From assembly GCA_964291335.2 (NCBI GenBank), contig OZ219748.1, forward strand, positions 124,001-188,000: a stretch of 64,000 bases of DNA, given 5' to 3'. Positions 29,523 to 38,292 of this stretch are shown piece after piece (the first letter of the stretch is position 1; each line of letters begins with the position of its first letter). Under the pieces are notes generated by a model that searched no databases, had not been told where the DNA came from, and worked only from the letters and a program-made list of their open reading frames with translations. Source of the stretch: G964291335 sp964291335 (GTDB taxonomy: Bacteria; Chloroflexota; Dehalococcoidia; Lucifugimonadales; UBA3495). A program made the translations under genes and the position numbers.

Positions 29523-29551
29523 GCTTCTCCCTTAACCGAGAAGCTTTTTTT
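29523..29551 (+). terminator. Riboswitch-controlled intrinsic terminator
   Basis: GCTTCTC (29523-29529) and GAGAAGC (29538-29544) form a perfect 7-bp stem with an 8-base loop, followed by seven T (29545-29551). AGGGAG (29501-29506), which overlaps the 3' strand of aptamer P1, can pair instead with CTCCCT (29527-29532) as an antiterminator. Ligand-bound P1 and the antiterminator are therefore mutually exclusive. Confidence 0.92.
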
Positions 29552-29585
29552 GTTGCCCGGAGATGCCGGGCAGGAGTCGCCGGCT

Positions 29586-30629
29586 TTGGGTGAGATACGA
29601 CCGATAGAGTGGAATGAAGGAACGCTGCGGCTGCTGGACCAAACCCGGCTGCCGGCAGAGCAGGTTGTGCTGGAAATCACCGACTACCGCAGCGCCGCAG
29701 CCGCAATACGCGATATGCAGGTGCGCGGCGCCCCGGCGATCGGGGTAACGGCGGCGTATGCCGTGGCGATGGCAGCCCGGGAGGTGAGCGCCGAAAGCCG
29801 CGCCTTCTTCCTGAATGAACTGCAACGGGCAGGAGAGTTGATAACTGCGGCCAGGCCCACGGCGGTGAACTTGCAATGGGCAGTCCGCCGAATGCTGTTG
29901 GCGGCTGAGACGGAACCGGACCCGGCGCAAATGCCGGAACGGTTGCTGGCGGAGGCTAAAGTTATTCAGCAGGAAGATGAGGCAATCAACCGACAGATGG
30001 GCGACTGGGGAAAGTCCCTCTTGCCCGGTGAAGGGGGCGTGCTGACCCACTGCAACACCGGCGCGCTGGCTGCTTCGGCTTTTGGAACGGCCCTTGGGGT
30101 GATTCGCGCCGGTTGGGAGGATGGACGAAGGTTCCGCGTATTCAATACTGAAACCCGTCCTTTCCTGCAGGGTGCTCGCCTGACCTCCTGGGAGTTTCAG
30201 CAATTGGGAATACCAGCGACCCTGATTGTGGACTCGGCGGCCGGCCTGTTGATGCAGCGGGGAGAGGTTAGTTGTGTCATAACCGGCGCCGACCGGATTG
30301 CCGCCAACGGCGATACTGCCAATAAAATCGGAACTTACCCCCTGGCTGTATTGGCCAAAGAGAACGGCATTCCCTTTTACGTGGCAGCGCCCACCAGCAC
30401 CGTGGACTTGAGCCTTGCCTCTGGCAATGAAATCGAGATTGAAGAACGGCCGTCTGCCGAGGTAACACACTGCCTGGGCCAGCCGTCCGCTCCCGCCGGG
30501 GTGCCTGCGTTGAATCCTGCCTTTGATGTTACGCCCCACCGGTACATCAGCGCTATAGTTACCGAGCGGGGCGTGGTTCGCTCGCCATACCTGGCAGGAC
30601 TGAAGCTGACATTGGGCGGTCAAAATTAA
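29586..30629 (+). CDS. mtnA: S-methyl-5-thioribose-1-phosphate isomerase
   Basis: 347 aa. Converts methylthioribose-1-P to methylthioribulose-1-P in methionine salvage. IRPIEWNEGTLRLLDQTRLP start, MQVRGAPAIGVTAAYAVA, LTHCNTGALAASAFGTALGV with the catalytic Cys, and ITGADRIAANGDTANKIGTY with the catalytic Asp. The TTG start at 29586 (CAGGAG ahead) gives the family N-terminus. Frames from 29550 would begin inside the terminator. First gene of the riboswitch-controlled unit. Confidence 0.96.
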   Translation: MGEIRPIEWNEGTLRLLDQTRLPAEQVVLEITDYRSAAAAIRDMQVRGAPAIGVTAAYAVAMAAREVSAESRAFFLNELQRAGELITAARPTAVNLQWAVRRMLLAAETEPDPAQMPERLLAEAKVIQQEDEAINRQMGDWGKSLLPGEGGVLTHCNTGALAASAFGTALGVIRAGWEDGRRFRVFNTETRPFLQGARLTSWEFQQLGIPATLIVDSAAGLLMQRGEVSCVITGADRIAANGDTANKIGTYPLAVLAKENGIPFYVAAPTSTVDLSLASGNEIEIEERPSAEVTHCLGQPSAPAGVPALNPAFDVTPHRYISAIVTERGVVRSPYLAGLKLTLGGQN

Positions 30630-30667
30630 GCGCAGTTCTTGTGGGCAAAGACTGCCGGGAGCTACTG

Positions 30668-31759
30668 ATGGGCAATATCGACCAGCAAACCCGTCGCCGG
30701 ATGGCGGCAACCGGCTTGACGGCCTGCGATCCGGCCCGGGCCTGCCCCGGTTATATCCTGTACGCTCCCATGAGCGGTGGCGGGGAAGTTTATCTGGTAG
30801 ATATGCAGGGGCGAGAGGCGCACCGGTGGAACCTGCCGTATCCGCCGGGTCTTTACGGCTACCTGCTGCCGGACGGCAACCTGTTTTATGGCGGCAAGAC
30901 CCGGGATGATACCTGGAACCGCTTTCCTTCCTGGAAACGTTTCAAGGGCGGCGTAATGCTGGAAGCGGACCCCCAGGGCAATGTTGTCTGGGAACATCAC
31001 GACCGGGAACACCACCACGACGCCCGGCGCACTGCCGGGGGTGGGGCAATTTACCTTACCGTGGAGCCGGTGTCCGCCGCTTTGACCGCCCGGGTTAAAG
31101 GGGGTGTGCCCGGCACCGATGCCGAAGGTATGTGGGCCGATGTTATCGTGGAAGTGGATCAGAAAGGCCGCTGCATTTGGGAATGGCGCGCCGCAGAGCA
31201 TTTGGACCCGGAAATCCATGTATTGACGCTGAATGACCTTCGCGATGAATGGAGCCACGGCAATACGGTCGTTCCCTTACCCGACGACCGGGTGCTGTTC
31301 AGTTTTCGCAACATTTCCACCATCGGCATTATCGACAAGCAAACCGGACGGATCGTCTGGCAGTTGGGAGATTCCGTGTTGGCCCAGCAGCACGACCCCA
31401 GCCTGCTGCCTAACGGGAATGTGCTGGTCTATGACAACGGCTCCCACCGAAAGAACACGGGCCTGCCCTTTTCCCGTGTTATTGAGGTTGACCCGACCAG
31501 CAACGAAATTGTCTGGCAATACCAGGACTCGCCAGCTTATAACTTCTTCAGCCCCTACATTTCGGGCGCCCGTCGCCTGGCCAACGGCAATACGCTGATT
31601 ACCGAAGGAATGTTCGGTCGGATGTTTCAGGTTGCGCCGGATGGAGAGGTAGTCTGGGAGTACGTGAACCCGTATTTCCATGCAGACGTAGAGGGTCAAG
31701 TGGTCAATCGCGTATTTCGGGCTACCCATTACCTGCCGGAAGAAGTGACCTTCGTATAG
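30668..31759 (+). CDS. Arylsulfotransferase-like (ASST) beta-propeller protein
   Basis: 363 aa. Resembles PAPS-independent arylsulfotransferases (PF05935/PF14269): EHHDREHHHDARR with clustered His, DEWSHGNTVVPLPDDRVLFS, and QHDPSLLPNGNVLVYDNGSH are the blade motifs of the family. Known ASSTs are periplasmic, but no signal peptide is seen here, so it is probably cytosolic. It sits between mtnA and mtnP in the SAM-recycling unit. The ATG at 30668 has GGGAGCTACTG just ahead. Whether it transfers sulfate or another group is unknown. Confidence 0.8.
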   Translation: MGNIDQQTRRRMAATGLTACDPARACPGYILYAPMSGGGEVYLVDMQGREAHRWNLPYPPGLYGYLLPDGNLFYGGKTRDDTWNRFPSWKRFKGGVMLEADPQGNVVWEHHDREHHHDARRTAGGGAIYLTVEPVSAALTARVKGGVPGTDAEGMWADVIVEVDQKGRCIWEWRAAEHLDPEIHVLTLNDLRDEWSHGNTVVPLPDDRVLFSFRNISTIGIIDKQTGRIVWQLGDSVLAQQHDPSLLPNGNVLVYDNGSHRKNTGLPFSRVIEVDPTSNEIVWQYQDSPAYNFFSPYISGARRLANGNTLITEGMFGRMFQVAPDGEVVWEYVNPYFHADVEGQVVNRVFRATHYLPEEVTFV

Positions 31760-31767
31760 GAGAAAAA

Positions 31768-32643
31768 TTGGCTGATCTGGAAGCAAGCATCGGGGTGATT
31801 GGCGGCAGCGGCCTTTATGCCATGGAGGGGCTGGCCAATGTTGCCTATATCGATGTGGATACGCCTTTCGGCAAACCCAGCGACAGTATCGTGGTTGGCT
31901 GCCTGGACGGAGTCCAGGTGGCTTTTCTGCCCCGCCACGGCCGGGGCCATCGGCTTAACCCCACCGGCATCCCGGCGCGGGCCAATATCTACGCCCTGAA
32001 AACCCTGGGGGTCCGCAGACTGGTTTCGGTAAGCGCCGTAGGCAGTTTGCAGGAGGATTTCGCTCCCCTGGACCTGGTGATTCCCGACCAGCTGATTGAT
32101 CGAACCCGGCAGCGGGCCAACACCTTCTTCGACCAGGGTATCGTCGCCCACGTGGGCTTCGCCGAGCCTTTCTGCGCTCAAGCCCGCCAGCTGGTGGCTG
32201 ACGCCGCCGCTGTGGTGGGAGTTACCGCCCACCGCAGCGGTACTATGGTGGTTATGGAGGGCCCCGCCTTTTCCACTAAAGCCGAATCCTTCCTGTACCG
32301 TTCCTGGGGAGCGCACGTTATCGGCATGACCGCATTGCCCGAGGCCAAGCTGGCCCGGGAGGCGGAAATGTGCTATGTGACCATGGCCTGGGTTACCGAC
32401 TATGACTGCTGGCATGCAGTGGAAGAGGGCGTAACCGTGGAAATGGTGGTGCAAAACCTCCAGTCCAATGTGGAGGCCTCCAGGGAAATGCTGCGGCGGG
32501 TGATTCCCCACCTGGTCGGCGCTGCCGACTGTGCCTGTAATTCAGCCCTGAAGAATGCCATTATCACCGACGCCCGGGGGATTTCCGAAGAGGCGCGAAG
32601 GACGCTGACCCCCCTGGTAGCCAGGTATCTGCACCCGCCTTAA
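31768..32643 (+). CDS. mtnP: S-methyl-5'-thioadenosine phosphorylase
   Basis: 291 aa. Phosphorolyses methylthioadenosine to adenine and methylthioribose-1-P, the substrate of MtnA. IGVIGGSGLYAMEGL at the N-terminus, FLPRHGRGHRLNPTGIPARA with phosphate-binding Arg/His, VSAVGSLQEDFAPLDLVIPD, and VVMEGPAFSTKAESFLYRSW followed by GMTALPEAKLAREAEMCYVT are diagnostic. TTG start eight bases after AGGAG. Starts nine bases after the ASST-like gene. Confidence 0.95.
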   Translation: MADLEASIGVIGGSGLYAMEGLANVAYIDVDTPFGKPSDSIVVGCLDGVQVAFLPRHGRGHRLNPTGIPARANIYALKTLGVRRLVSVSAVGSLQEDFAPLDLVIPDQLIDRTRQRANTFFDQGIVAHVGFAEPFCAQARQLVADAAAVVGVTAHRSGTMVVMEGPAFSTKAESFLYRSWGAHVIGMTALPEAKLAREAEMCYVTMAWVTDYDCWHAVEEGVTVEMVVQNLQSNVEASREMLRRVIPHLVGAADCACNSALKNAIITDARGISEEARRTLTPLVARYLHPP

Positions 32644-32703
32644 CCTCACAGCTTCACTGAATGCCGGCTCATCGTCTTACCAACACTCAAGGAGGTATTA
32701 AAT

Positions 32704-33063
32704 ATGCCCAGGCAAGAACCCGGCGAACCCTATTTCCGGGTGGATTCTGACGAAGCCCGCGCTATTCTGGACGCCGACGGGGAAAACTCAATAGTGGTTG
32801 ACGTGCGCCGGGATGACGAGTGGGCTACCGGGCACATTACCGGGGCGGTTCATATCCCTATAGATGACCTGCCTGACCGCATCGGTGAGGTTCCCCGGGA
32901 CAAGAAAGTCCTGTTCATCTGCGCCGTGGGCGTGCGCAGCGGTTTGGCGTGCGAGGTGGCCTTTTCCATGGGCTTTGACACCGTCAACCTCTATAACATC
33001 GACGATGGAACCCCGGCCTGGATCGCCGGCGGACACCCGACCACCTACCCCGCTCAGGCTTAG
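32704..33063 (+). CDS. Rhodanese-like domain protein
   Basis: 119 aa single rhodanese domain. Sulfur or persulfide carrier/transferase. SIVVDVRRDDEWATGHITGA matches the CH2A region, and the active-site loop is C73-A-V-G-V-R78-S, a six-residue C-x(4)-R loop typical of sulfurtransferases. AAGGAGG lies nine bases ahead of the ATG. Located between mtnP and ahcY, so a sulfur-handling role linked to methionine/homocysteine is plausible but inferred. Confidence 0.92.
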   Translation: MPRQEPGEPYFRVDSDEARAILDADGENSIVVDVRRDDEWATGHITGAVHIPIDDLPDRIGEVPRDKKVLFICAVGVRSGLACEVAFSMGFDTVNLYNIDDGTPAWIAGGHPTTYPAQA

Positions 33064-33105
33064 CCCGGCCGGCAAGGGCAAAATCAATATCACAGGAGAT
33101 AACTT

Positions 33106-34377
33106 TTGACTTTACAGAATACCAAAGGAGACGTCAGGGATTTGTCGCTGGCCCGGGACGGCGTAAACCGGATTCAGTGGGCGGAACGGGAAATGGGCGT
33201 TCTGCGCATTATCAAGGAGCGTTTCGCCAGGGAGCAGCCCCTGCAGGGGCTGCGCATGGCAGCTTGCCTGCACGTTACTACCGAAACGGCCAACCTCGCC
33301 ATTACCTTGAAGGAAGGGGGCGCCGACCTGGCTCTTTGCGCCAGCAACCCGTTAAGCACCCAGGACGATGTGGCGGCGGCGCTGGTTAACGATTATGGCA
33401 TTCCCACCTTTTCCATCAAGGGCGAAGACAACGAAACCTACTACCAGCACCTGCGCGCCGCATTGGACCACGAACCCCAGTACACCATGGACGACGGGGC
33501 CGATCTGGTCAGTATGCTGCACAAAGACCGCCCGCAGTTGCTGCCCAACGTGCTGGGCGGCACCGAAGAGACTACTACCGGCGTCATTCGCCTGAACGCC
33601 ATGGCCGCTGACAATGCCCTGAAATACCCGATAATAGCGGTTAACGAAGCGGAGACCAAGCACTTTTTTGACAACCGCTATGGTACGGGACAGAGCACGC
33701 TGGACGGCATTACCCGGGCTACCAACATACTGTGGGCCGGCCGCCGGGTAGTGGTGGGCGGCTATGGCTGGTGCGGCCGAGGCGTGGCCTCCCGGGCCCG
33801 GGGCCTGGGCGCCCACGTCATCGTTACCGAGGTGAATGCGGTGCGCGCCCTGGAGGCGGTTATGGACGGTTTTACCGTTATGCCCGGGCTGGAGGCCGCC
33901 AGGGTCGGCGAAGTATTTGTTACCGTTACCGGCGGTTTGCACACCATCAGCGGCGAACATATGGCCGCTATGCCCGACGGGGCCATCATCGCCAACAGCG
34001 GCCACTTTAACGTGGAAATTGACATTCCTTCCCTGGAAGCTATGTCAGTGAGCCACCGGGAAGTCCGCCCCTTTGTCGAGGAATACACTACCAGAGATGG
34101 ACGGAGGCTCTATCTGCTGGGAGAGGGGCGGTTAATTAACCTGGCCGCCGCTGAAGGCCATCCCTCCGCCGTAATGGATATGAGCTTTGCCAATCAGGCC
34201 CTGAGCGTTGAATACCTGGTTAAAAACCGGGGCAAGATGCCCCCCGGCGTCTATGCTGTCCCTGAGGAAACCGACCAGGAAGTAGGGCGGTTGAAGCTGG
34301 AGTCTATGGGCATAAAAATTGATTCCCTGACCTCCAGCCAACAGCGCTACCAGGAAAGCTGGGAGGAAGGAACCTGA
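33106..34377 (+). CDS. ahcY: Adenosylhomocysteinase (S-adenosylhomocysteine hydrolase)
   Basis: 423 aa. Hydrolyses SAH to adenosine and homocysteine with tightly bound NAD. LRMAACLHVTTETANLAITL, CASNPLSTQDDVAAAL, GGTEETTTGVIRL, NLLW-like TNILWAGRRVVVGGYGWCGR (NAD-binding G-x-G-x-x-G) and GHFNVEIDI are diagnostic. Lacks the ~40-residue insert of long bacterial enzymes, like archaeal and Thermotoga forms. TTG start with CAGGAGAT ahead. Confidence 0.97.
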   Translation: MTLQNTKGDVRDLSLARDGVNRIQWAEREMGVLRIIKERFAREQPLQGLRMAACLHVTTETANLAITLKEGGADLALCASNPLSTQDDVAAALVNDYGIPTFSIKGEDNETYYQHLRAALDHEPQYTMDDGADLVSMLHKDRPQLLPNVLGGTEETTTGVIRLNAMAADNALKYPIIAVNEAETKHFFDNRYGTGQSTLDGITRATNILWAGRRVVVGGYGWCGRGVASRARGLGAHVIVTEVNAVRALEAVMDGFTVMPGLEAARVGEVFVTVTGGLHTISGEHMAAMPDGAIIANSGHFNVEIDIPSLEAMSVSHREVRPFVEEYTTRDGRRLYLLGEGRLINLAAAEGHPSAVMDMSFANQALSVEYLVKNRGKMPPGVYAVPEETDQEVGRLKLESMGIKIDSLTSSQQRYQESWEEGT

Positions 34378-34499
34378 CCGACCGGAATTAACTCAACCCG
34401 TCCCGCCCCTGTTGGATACTTGCCGCGGGCCTGGCCGGCATTTATGGAGTGTTCCCGGCTTTCTCCGGGCCCGTTGCTGCAATAATTGGAGGAACAACA

Positions 34500-35723
34500 A
34501 TGCCCATCCAGTTTATGACCTCGCCCAAGTACCTGCTCACCTCTGAGTCGGTAACTGAAGGGCACCCGGACAAGCTCTGCGACCAGATTTCTGATGCCGT
34601 GCTGGATACCGCTTTGTCTGGCGACCCAATGAGCCGGGTCGCTTGCGAAACGGTGGCAACCAAGAACCTGATAATGGTTACCGGAGAGATAACCACCGCG
34701 TCGGATCTGGTCTTTGACGAGATTGCCCGCAGCGTGATGCAGGAAATCGGCTATACCGACGTCAAGTACGGGCTAGATGGAACTTCCTGCGGCGTGGTCG
34801 CTCACGTCAGCCGCCAGTCTCCCGACATCAGCAGCGGCGTAACTACTTCGCTGGAGCATCGGGGCAACGGCAGTTCCGCCGATGCCCGCCGCGCCACCGG
34901 CGCCGGGGACCAGGGTATGATGGTAGGGTTTGCCTGCAATGAAACTGAAAGCCTGATGCCCTTGACCGTGGACTTGTCCCACCGGCTGGTGGAGCAACTG
35001 GCCGCAGTGCGCAAGCAAGGCATACTCCCCTACCTGGGCCCCGATGGCAAGTCTCAGGTTACGGTGGAATACCATATGGGGCGTCCCTGCCGCGTGGATG
35101 CCGTCGTGATTAGCACTCAACATGAAGATCAGGCCAACCGAGCCGCTTTCACCGAGCAGCTGCGAAAGGATATTACCGAGCACGTAATCAACCCCGTAGC
35201 CGGGGAATTGATGGACGGCGACACTAACATTTTTGTCAACCCCAGTGGTTGGTTTGTCGTCGGCGGCCCCCAGGGCGATACCGGCCTGACCGGGCGCAAG
35301 ATTCTGGTAGATACCTACGGCGGCATTGCCCGGCACGGCGGCGGCGCCTTTTCCGGCAAAGACCCCACCAAAGTTGACCGCTCCGGCGCCTACGCTGCCC
35401 GGTATGTCGCCAAGAACCTGGTAGCAGCCGGCCTCGCTGACCGGGTGGAGGTAATCGTTTCTTACGCCATCGGCGTGGCTGAACCCATTTCGGTGTCCGT
35501 GGAGACCTTTGACACGAACCACCTGGGTAATGACAAGATTGAAAGCCTGGTTAGCGAGTGCTTCGACCTGCGCCCCGGCGCGATCATCGAAGACCTTAAC
35601 TTGCGGCAGCCCATCTACCGGAATACGGCGGCCTACGGCCACTTTGGGCGCGTCGATCTGGACTTGCCCTGGGAGCGTACCGATAAGGCCGACTTGCTGA
35701 GGCGGAAAGCCGGCCTCGGTTAG
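34500..35723 (+). CDS. metK: S-adenosylmethionine synthetase
   Basis: 407 aa. Makes SAM from methionine and ATP. LLTSESVTEGHPDKLCDQIS, the adenosine-binding GAGDQGMMVGFACNET, GRKILVDTYGGIARHGGGAF and SGKDPTKVDRSGAYAARYVA are the family signatures. ATG at 34500 chosen for TTGGAGGAAC eight bases ahead. Upstream frame to 34449 is unused. Last gene of the riboswitch unit, closed by the terminator at 35771-35817. It has no riboswitch of its own in the 122-base gap. Confidence 0.98.
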   Translation: MPIQFMTSPKYLLTSESVTEGHPDKLCDQISDAVLDTALSGDPMSRVACETVATKNLIMVTGEITTASDLVFDEIARSVMQEIGYTDVKYGLDGTSCGVVAHVSRQSPDISSGVTTSLEHRGNGSSADARRATGAGDQGMMVGFACNETESLMPLTVDLSHRLVEQLAAVRKQGILPYLGPDGKSQVTVEYHMGRPCRVDAVVISTQHEDQANRAAFTEQLRKDITEHVINPVAGELMDGDTNIFVNPSGWFVVGGPQGDTGLTGRKILVDTYGGIARHGGGAFSGKDPTKVDRSGAYAARYVAKNLVAAGLADRVEVIVSYAIGVAEPISVSVETFDTNHLGNDKIESLVSECFDLRPGAIIEDLNLRQPIYRNTAAYGHFGRVDLDLPWERTDKADLLRRKAGLG

Positions 35724-35770
35724 CCGTCCCCATGCTATTGTTGGGCCATTGCCTGACGGTTTCGTTTGAC

Positions 35771-35817
35771 CCTCATTCCTCACCACCCTACAATGGGTTG
35801 TGCGGAATGAGGTTTTT
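35771..35817 (+). terminator. Terminator of the SAM-recycling operon
   Basis: CCTCATTCC (35771-35779) pairs perfectly with GGAATGAGG (35804-35812), followed by TTTTT (35813-35817). A second, inner stem (ACCC/GGGT) strengthens it. It ends 21 bases before the next gene's start at 35839. Confidence 0.85.
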
Positions 35818-35838
35818 CTATTGCAAAGGCGGTGGAAA

Positions 35839-37254
35839 GTGTCCAGTGTGATTAAGTTTGGCACCGACGGGTGGCGGGCGATTATTGCTGAAGATTTTAC
35901 CTTTGCCAACGTAGCCCGTTGCACCCAGGGCCTGGTCAACTACCTTAAGGATACCGGGGCTGCCGGCAAGGGCCTGGTGGTGGGTTATGACACCCGGTTT
36001 CTGTCCCGTCAGTTTGCCGAAACGGTAGCCTCGGTTTGCGCGGCCAACAAGGTGCCGGCCTACCTTGCCCGGGAGCCGGCCCCTACTCCGGCGGTGAGTT
36101 TCAATGTCCTGGCACGGGAAGCGGCCGGAGCGGCTATCATCACTGCCAGCCACAACCCGGGCATTTGGAACGGCTTCAAGTTTAAGCCGGAATACGCCGG
36201 CAGCGCTACCGATGAGATTACCAGCCTTCTGGAAGAGCACATCGCCGCCGCCGCCGGGCCGCTTTTCTGCTCCCTCGCCGATGGGCGGAGCAGAGGATTG
36301 GTTGACGACATAGACCCTAAAGCTCCTTATCTGGAGCGGCTGAAATCCCTGGTTAACCTGCCGGCGATAAAGGCCACCGGCCTGCGGGTGATTGTGGACG
36401 CCATGTTCGGCGCCGGCGCCGGTTACCTGCCGGAGCTGCTTTCCGGCGGCAGTGTTTCTGTTGTAGAACTGAACGGCTACCGCAACCCGGCCTTTCCCGG
36501 CATCGACCAGCCCGAACCCATTGCCCCTAACCTGGCAAAACTGATGTCGCAAGTGCCTGAAGCGAGCGCGATAGCCGGCATTGCATTGGACGGCGATGCG
36601 GATCGGGTGGGGTTGGTAGATGAGCAAGGCAACTTTGTCAGCACCCTGGAGGTGTTTTCGTTGCTGGCCCTCTATTTGCTGGAAGAGAAGGGGCAGCGCG
36701 GGTCGATAGTTAAAGGCGTAACCTCTTCTGAAATGCTTAACCGTCTGGGGCAGCAGTTTGGGGTTGACGTGCACGAAATGCCGGTAGGGTTCAAGCACAT
36801 CGGGCCCCGTTTCAGTGAGGTTGATGGACTGATTGGCGGCGAGGAAAGCGGCGGTTTTGCCTTTCGCGGCCATATACCCGAGCGCGACGGCATCCTGAGC
36901 GCTTTGTACCTTTTGGAATATATAGCTGTCACCGGTCAATCACCCTCCCGGCTGGTTGAACGGCTTTTCGCTAAAGTGGGGCCGCACTACTATCATCGCA
37001 GGGACTTGAGCTTTGACCCGGAGCGGCGAGATGACATAACAGCCCGCCTGCAAAGCCCTGTTCTGACCGCTCTGGCCGGTCGGCCGGTAATCGGCTCGGA
37101 TACTATCGACGGGCGTCGCCTGTTCTTCGACCGGGGCTGGCTGGCCGTCCGCTTCTCGGGTACAGAGCCTCTGTTGCGCCTTTACTGCGAGGCGGAAAAC
37201 TCTGAGCTGGTGAACATCTTGCTGAACGCCGCCCAGGATTATCTGGAAGTCTGA
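35839..37254 (+). CDS. Phosphoglucomutase/phosphomannomutase family protein
   Basis: About 471 aa, alpha-D-phosphohexomutase family. IKFGTDGWRAIIAEDFTFAN start, phosphoserine loop ITASHNPGIWNGFK (Ser about residue 104), metal-binding LDGDADRVGLVDE, sugar-binding GGEESGGFAFRGH, and C-terminal phosphate-binding VRFSGTEPLLRLYCEAEN are all present. Substrate could be glucose-, mannose- or glucosamine-phosphate; the FGTDGWRA opening favours gluco/mannomutase. GTG at 35839 (AAAGGCGG ahead) preferred; GTG 35848 is possible. Confidence 0.94.
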   Translation: MSSVIKFGTDGWRAIIAEDFTFANVARCTQGLVNYLKDTGAAGKGLVVGYDTRFLSRQFAETVASVCAANKVPAYLAREPAPTPAVSFNVLAREAAGAAIITASHNPGIWNGFKFKPEYAGSATDEITSLLEEHIAAAAGPLFCSLADGRSRGLVDDIDPKAPYLERLKSLVNLPAIKATGLRVIVDAMFGAGAGYLPELLSGGSVSVVELNGYRNPAFPGIDQPEPIAPNLAKLMSQVPEASAIAGIALDGDADRVGLVDEQGNFVSTLEVFSLLALYLLEEKGQRGSIVKGVTSSEMLNRLGQQFGVDVHEMPVGFKHIGPRFSEVDGLIGGEESGGFAFRGHIPERDGILSALYLLEYIAVTGQSPSRLVERLFAKVGPHYYHRRDLSFDPERRDDITARLQSPVLTALAGRPVIGSDTIDGRRLFFDRGWLAVRFSGTEPLLRLYCEAENSELVNILLNAAQDYLEV

Positions 37255-37307
37255 AAGCCACCGGGTCTGCTGCTAACGAAAAACCATGAAAAGACAGGAG
37301 GCCAGCG

Positions 37308-38198
37308 TTGTCCGCCGCTGCTGAAGGGAAGAAATACCGCAGCTACGTCATTACCGGCATAGTGGCGAGCGCAGCCATCAGCACAGCGGTAATCGGCGCC
37401 CTGACTATTGGCAGCGGCGCCGATATCGATGGCGTGAACCTATTCGTGGAGGGGCTGGCCGGGCGTTCCAGCACCTGGTTGGGCGGTTTGGTGGGGGCTG
37501 CTTCCCTGTTCGCCTTTGCCGCCGGGCTGGCTTCGGCAGTTAACCCCTGCGGCTTTGCCATGCTTCCAGCGTATCTGGGGCTTTACCTGGGTTTGAGCGC
37601 CCGGGGAGAAGGCTCGGAAAGTCTTAAGCCCCTGCGCCAAATCCCCCAGTCTCTACTAATCGGCGGTACGGTAACCACCGGGTTTGTTGTCCTCTTTGGA
37701 TTCGTGGGGACGCTGATCGCCCTGGGGGCCTCCTTCCTGGTGCAGCTATTGCCCTGGGTCGGACTGTTAATCGGGGTACTTCTGGCGGTTGCCGGCGCCT
37801 GGTTAGTCGGTGGAGGCAGAATTTATACCGGAGCAGCGGCGCAGGCTGCCGCTCACATCGGCGAACCTGGGCAGGTAGGAATTCGCGGTTTCTTTCTTTT
37901 TGGCATCAGCTACGGTGTTGCATCCCTCAGCTGTACCCTGCCCATATTTCTGGCAGTAGTGGGTCTGAGTATATCAGACATGGGGTTCCTGAAAATCCTG
38001 AGCAACTTCCTGCTGTTTGCCCTGGGGATGGGGCTGGTCATTATGACGCTGACCCTGGGAATCGCCCTCTTTCGGGGGGCTTTAGTGGCCTGGCTGCGCC
38101 GGGCCTTGCCTTACATTCAACCCCTTGGCGCCTGGTTGATGGTTCTGGCCGGAGCTTACATAATCTTCTACTGGTTGACTATTGGCGGGTTGATGTAA
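37308..38198 (+). CDS. CcdA/DsbD-like transmembrane thiol-disulfide electron carrier
   Basis: 296 aa with about seven membrane helices. The paired cysteines that define the family are C81 in SAVNPCGFAMLPAYL and C210 in YGVASLSCTLPIFLAV. Such proteins move reducing electrons from thioredoxin across the membrane for cytochrome c maturation or disulfide repair. TTG start with AGGAGG nine bases ahead. No thioredoxin-like or cytochrome biogenesis partner is adjacent. Convergent with the ribosomal gene run. Confidence 0.93.
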   Translation: MSAAAEGKKYRSYVITGIVASAAISTAVIGALTIGSGADIDGVNLFVEGLAGRSSTWLGGLVGAASLFAFAAGLASAVNPCGFAMLPAYLGLYLGLSARGEGSESLKPLRQIPQSLLIGGTVTTGFVVLFGFVGTLIALGASFLVQLLPWVGLLIGVLLAVAGAWLVGGGRIYTGAAAQAAAHIGEPGQVGIRGFFLFGISYGVASLSCTLPIFLAVVGLSISDMGFLKILSNFLLFALGMGLVIMTLTLGIALFRGALVAWLRRALPYIQPLGAWLMVLAGAYIIFYWLTIGGLM

Positions 38199-38246
38199 TT
38201 AAGGGAAGCGGGTGTTTAATGCCGCTTACCGCCATGCAAGGCTAAA

Positions 38247-38271
38247 GGGAGCAGCTTTTTGCGCTGCTCCC
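38247..38271. terminator. Hairpin terminator between convergent transcription units
   Basis: GGGAGCAGC (38247-38255) pairs perfectly with GCTGCTCCC (38263-38271), 7-base loop. Lies between the CcdA-like gene (+) and rpsI (-). On the minus strand TTTAGCC follows, a short T run, so it probably ends the ribosomal-protein unit. Confidence 0.7.
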
Positions 38272-38292
38272 GGTCCGCATCGGGAAAATGGA

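Noticed and set aside
30204..30213. TTGGGAATAC inside mtnA matches the cassette end
   Set aside because: Conserved coding sequence in mtnA with no neighbouring direct repeat; taken as chance.
29532..30710. 392-codon minus-strand frame
   Set aside because: Shadow of mtnA, which has clear catalytic motifs on the other strand.
34773..35939. 388-codon minus-strand frame
   Set aside because: Shadow of metK.
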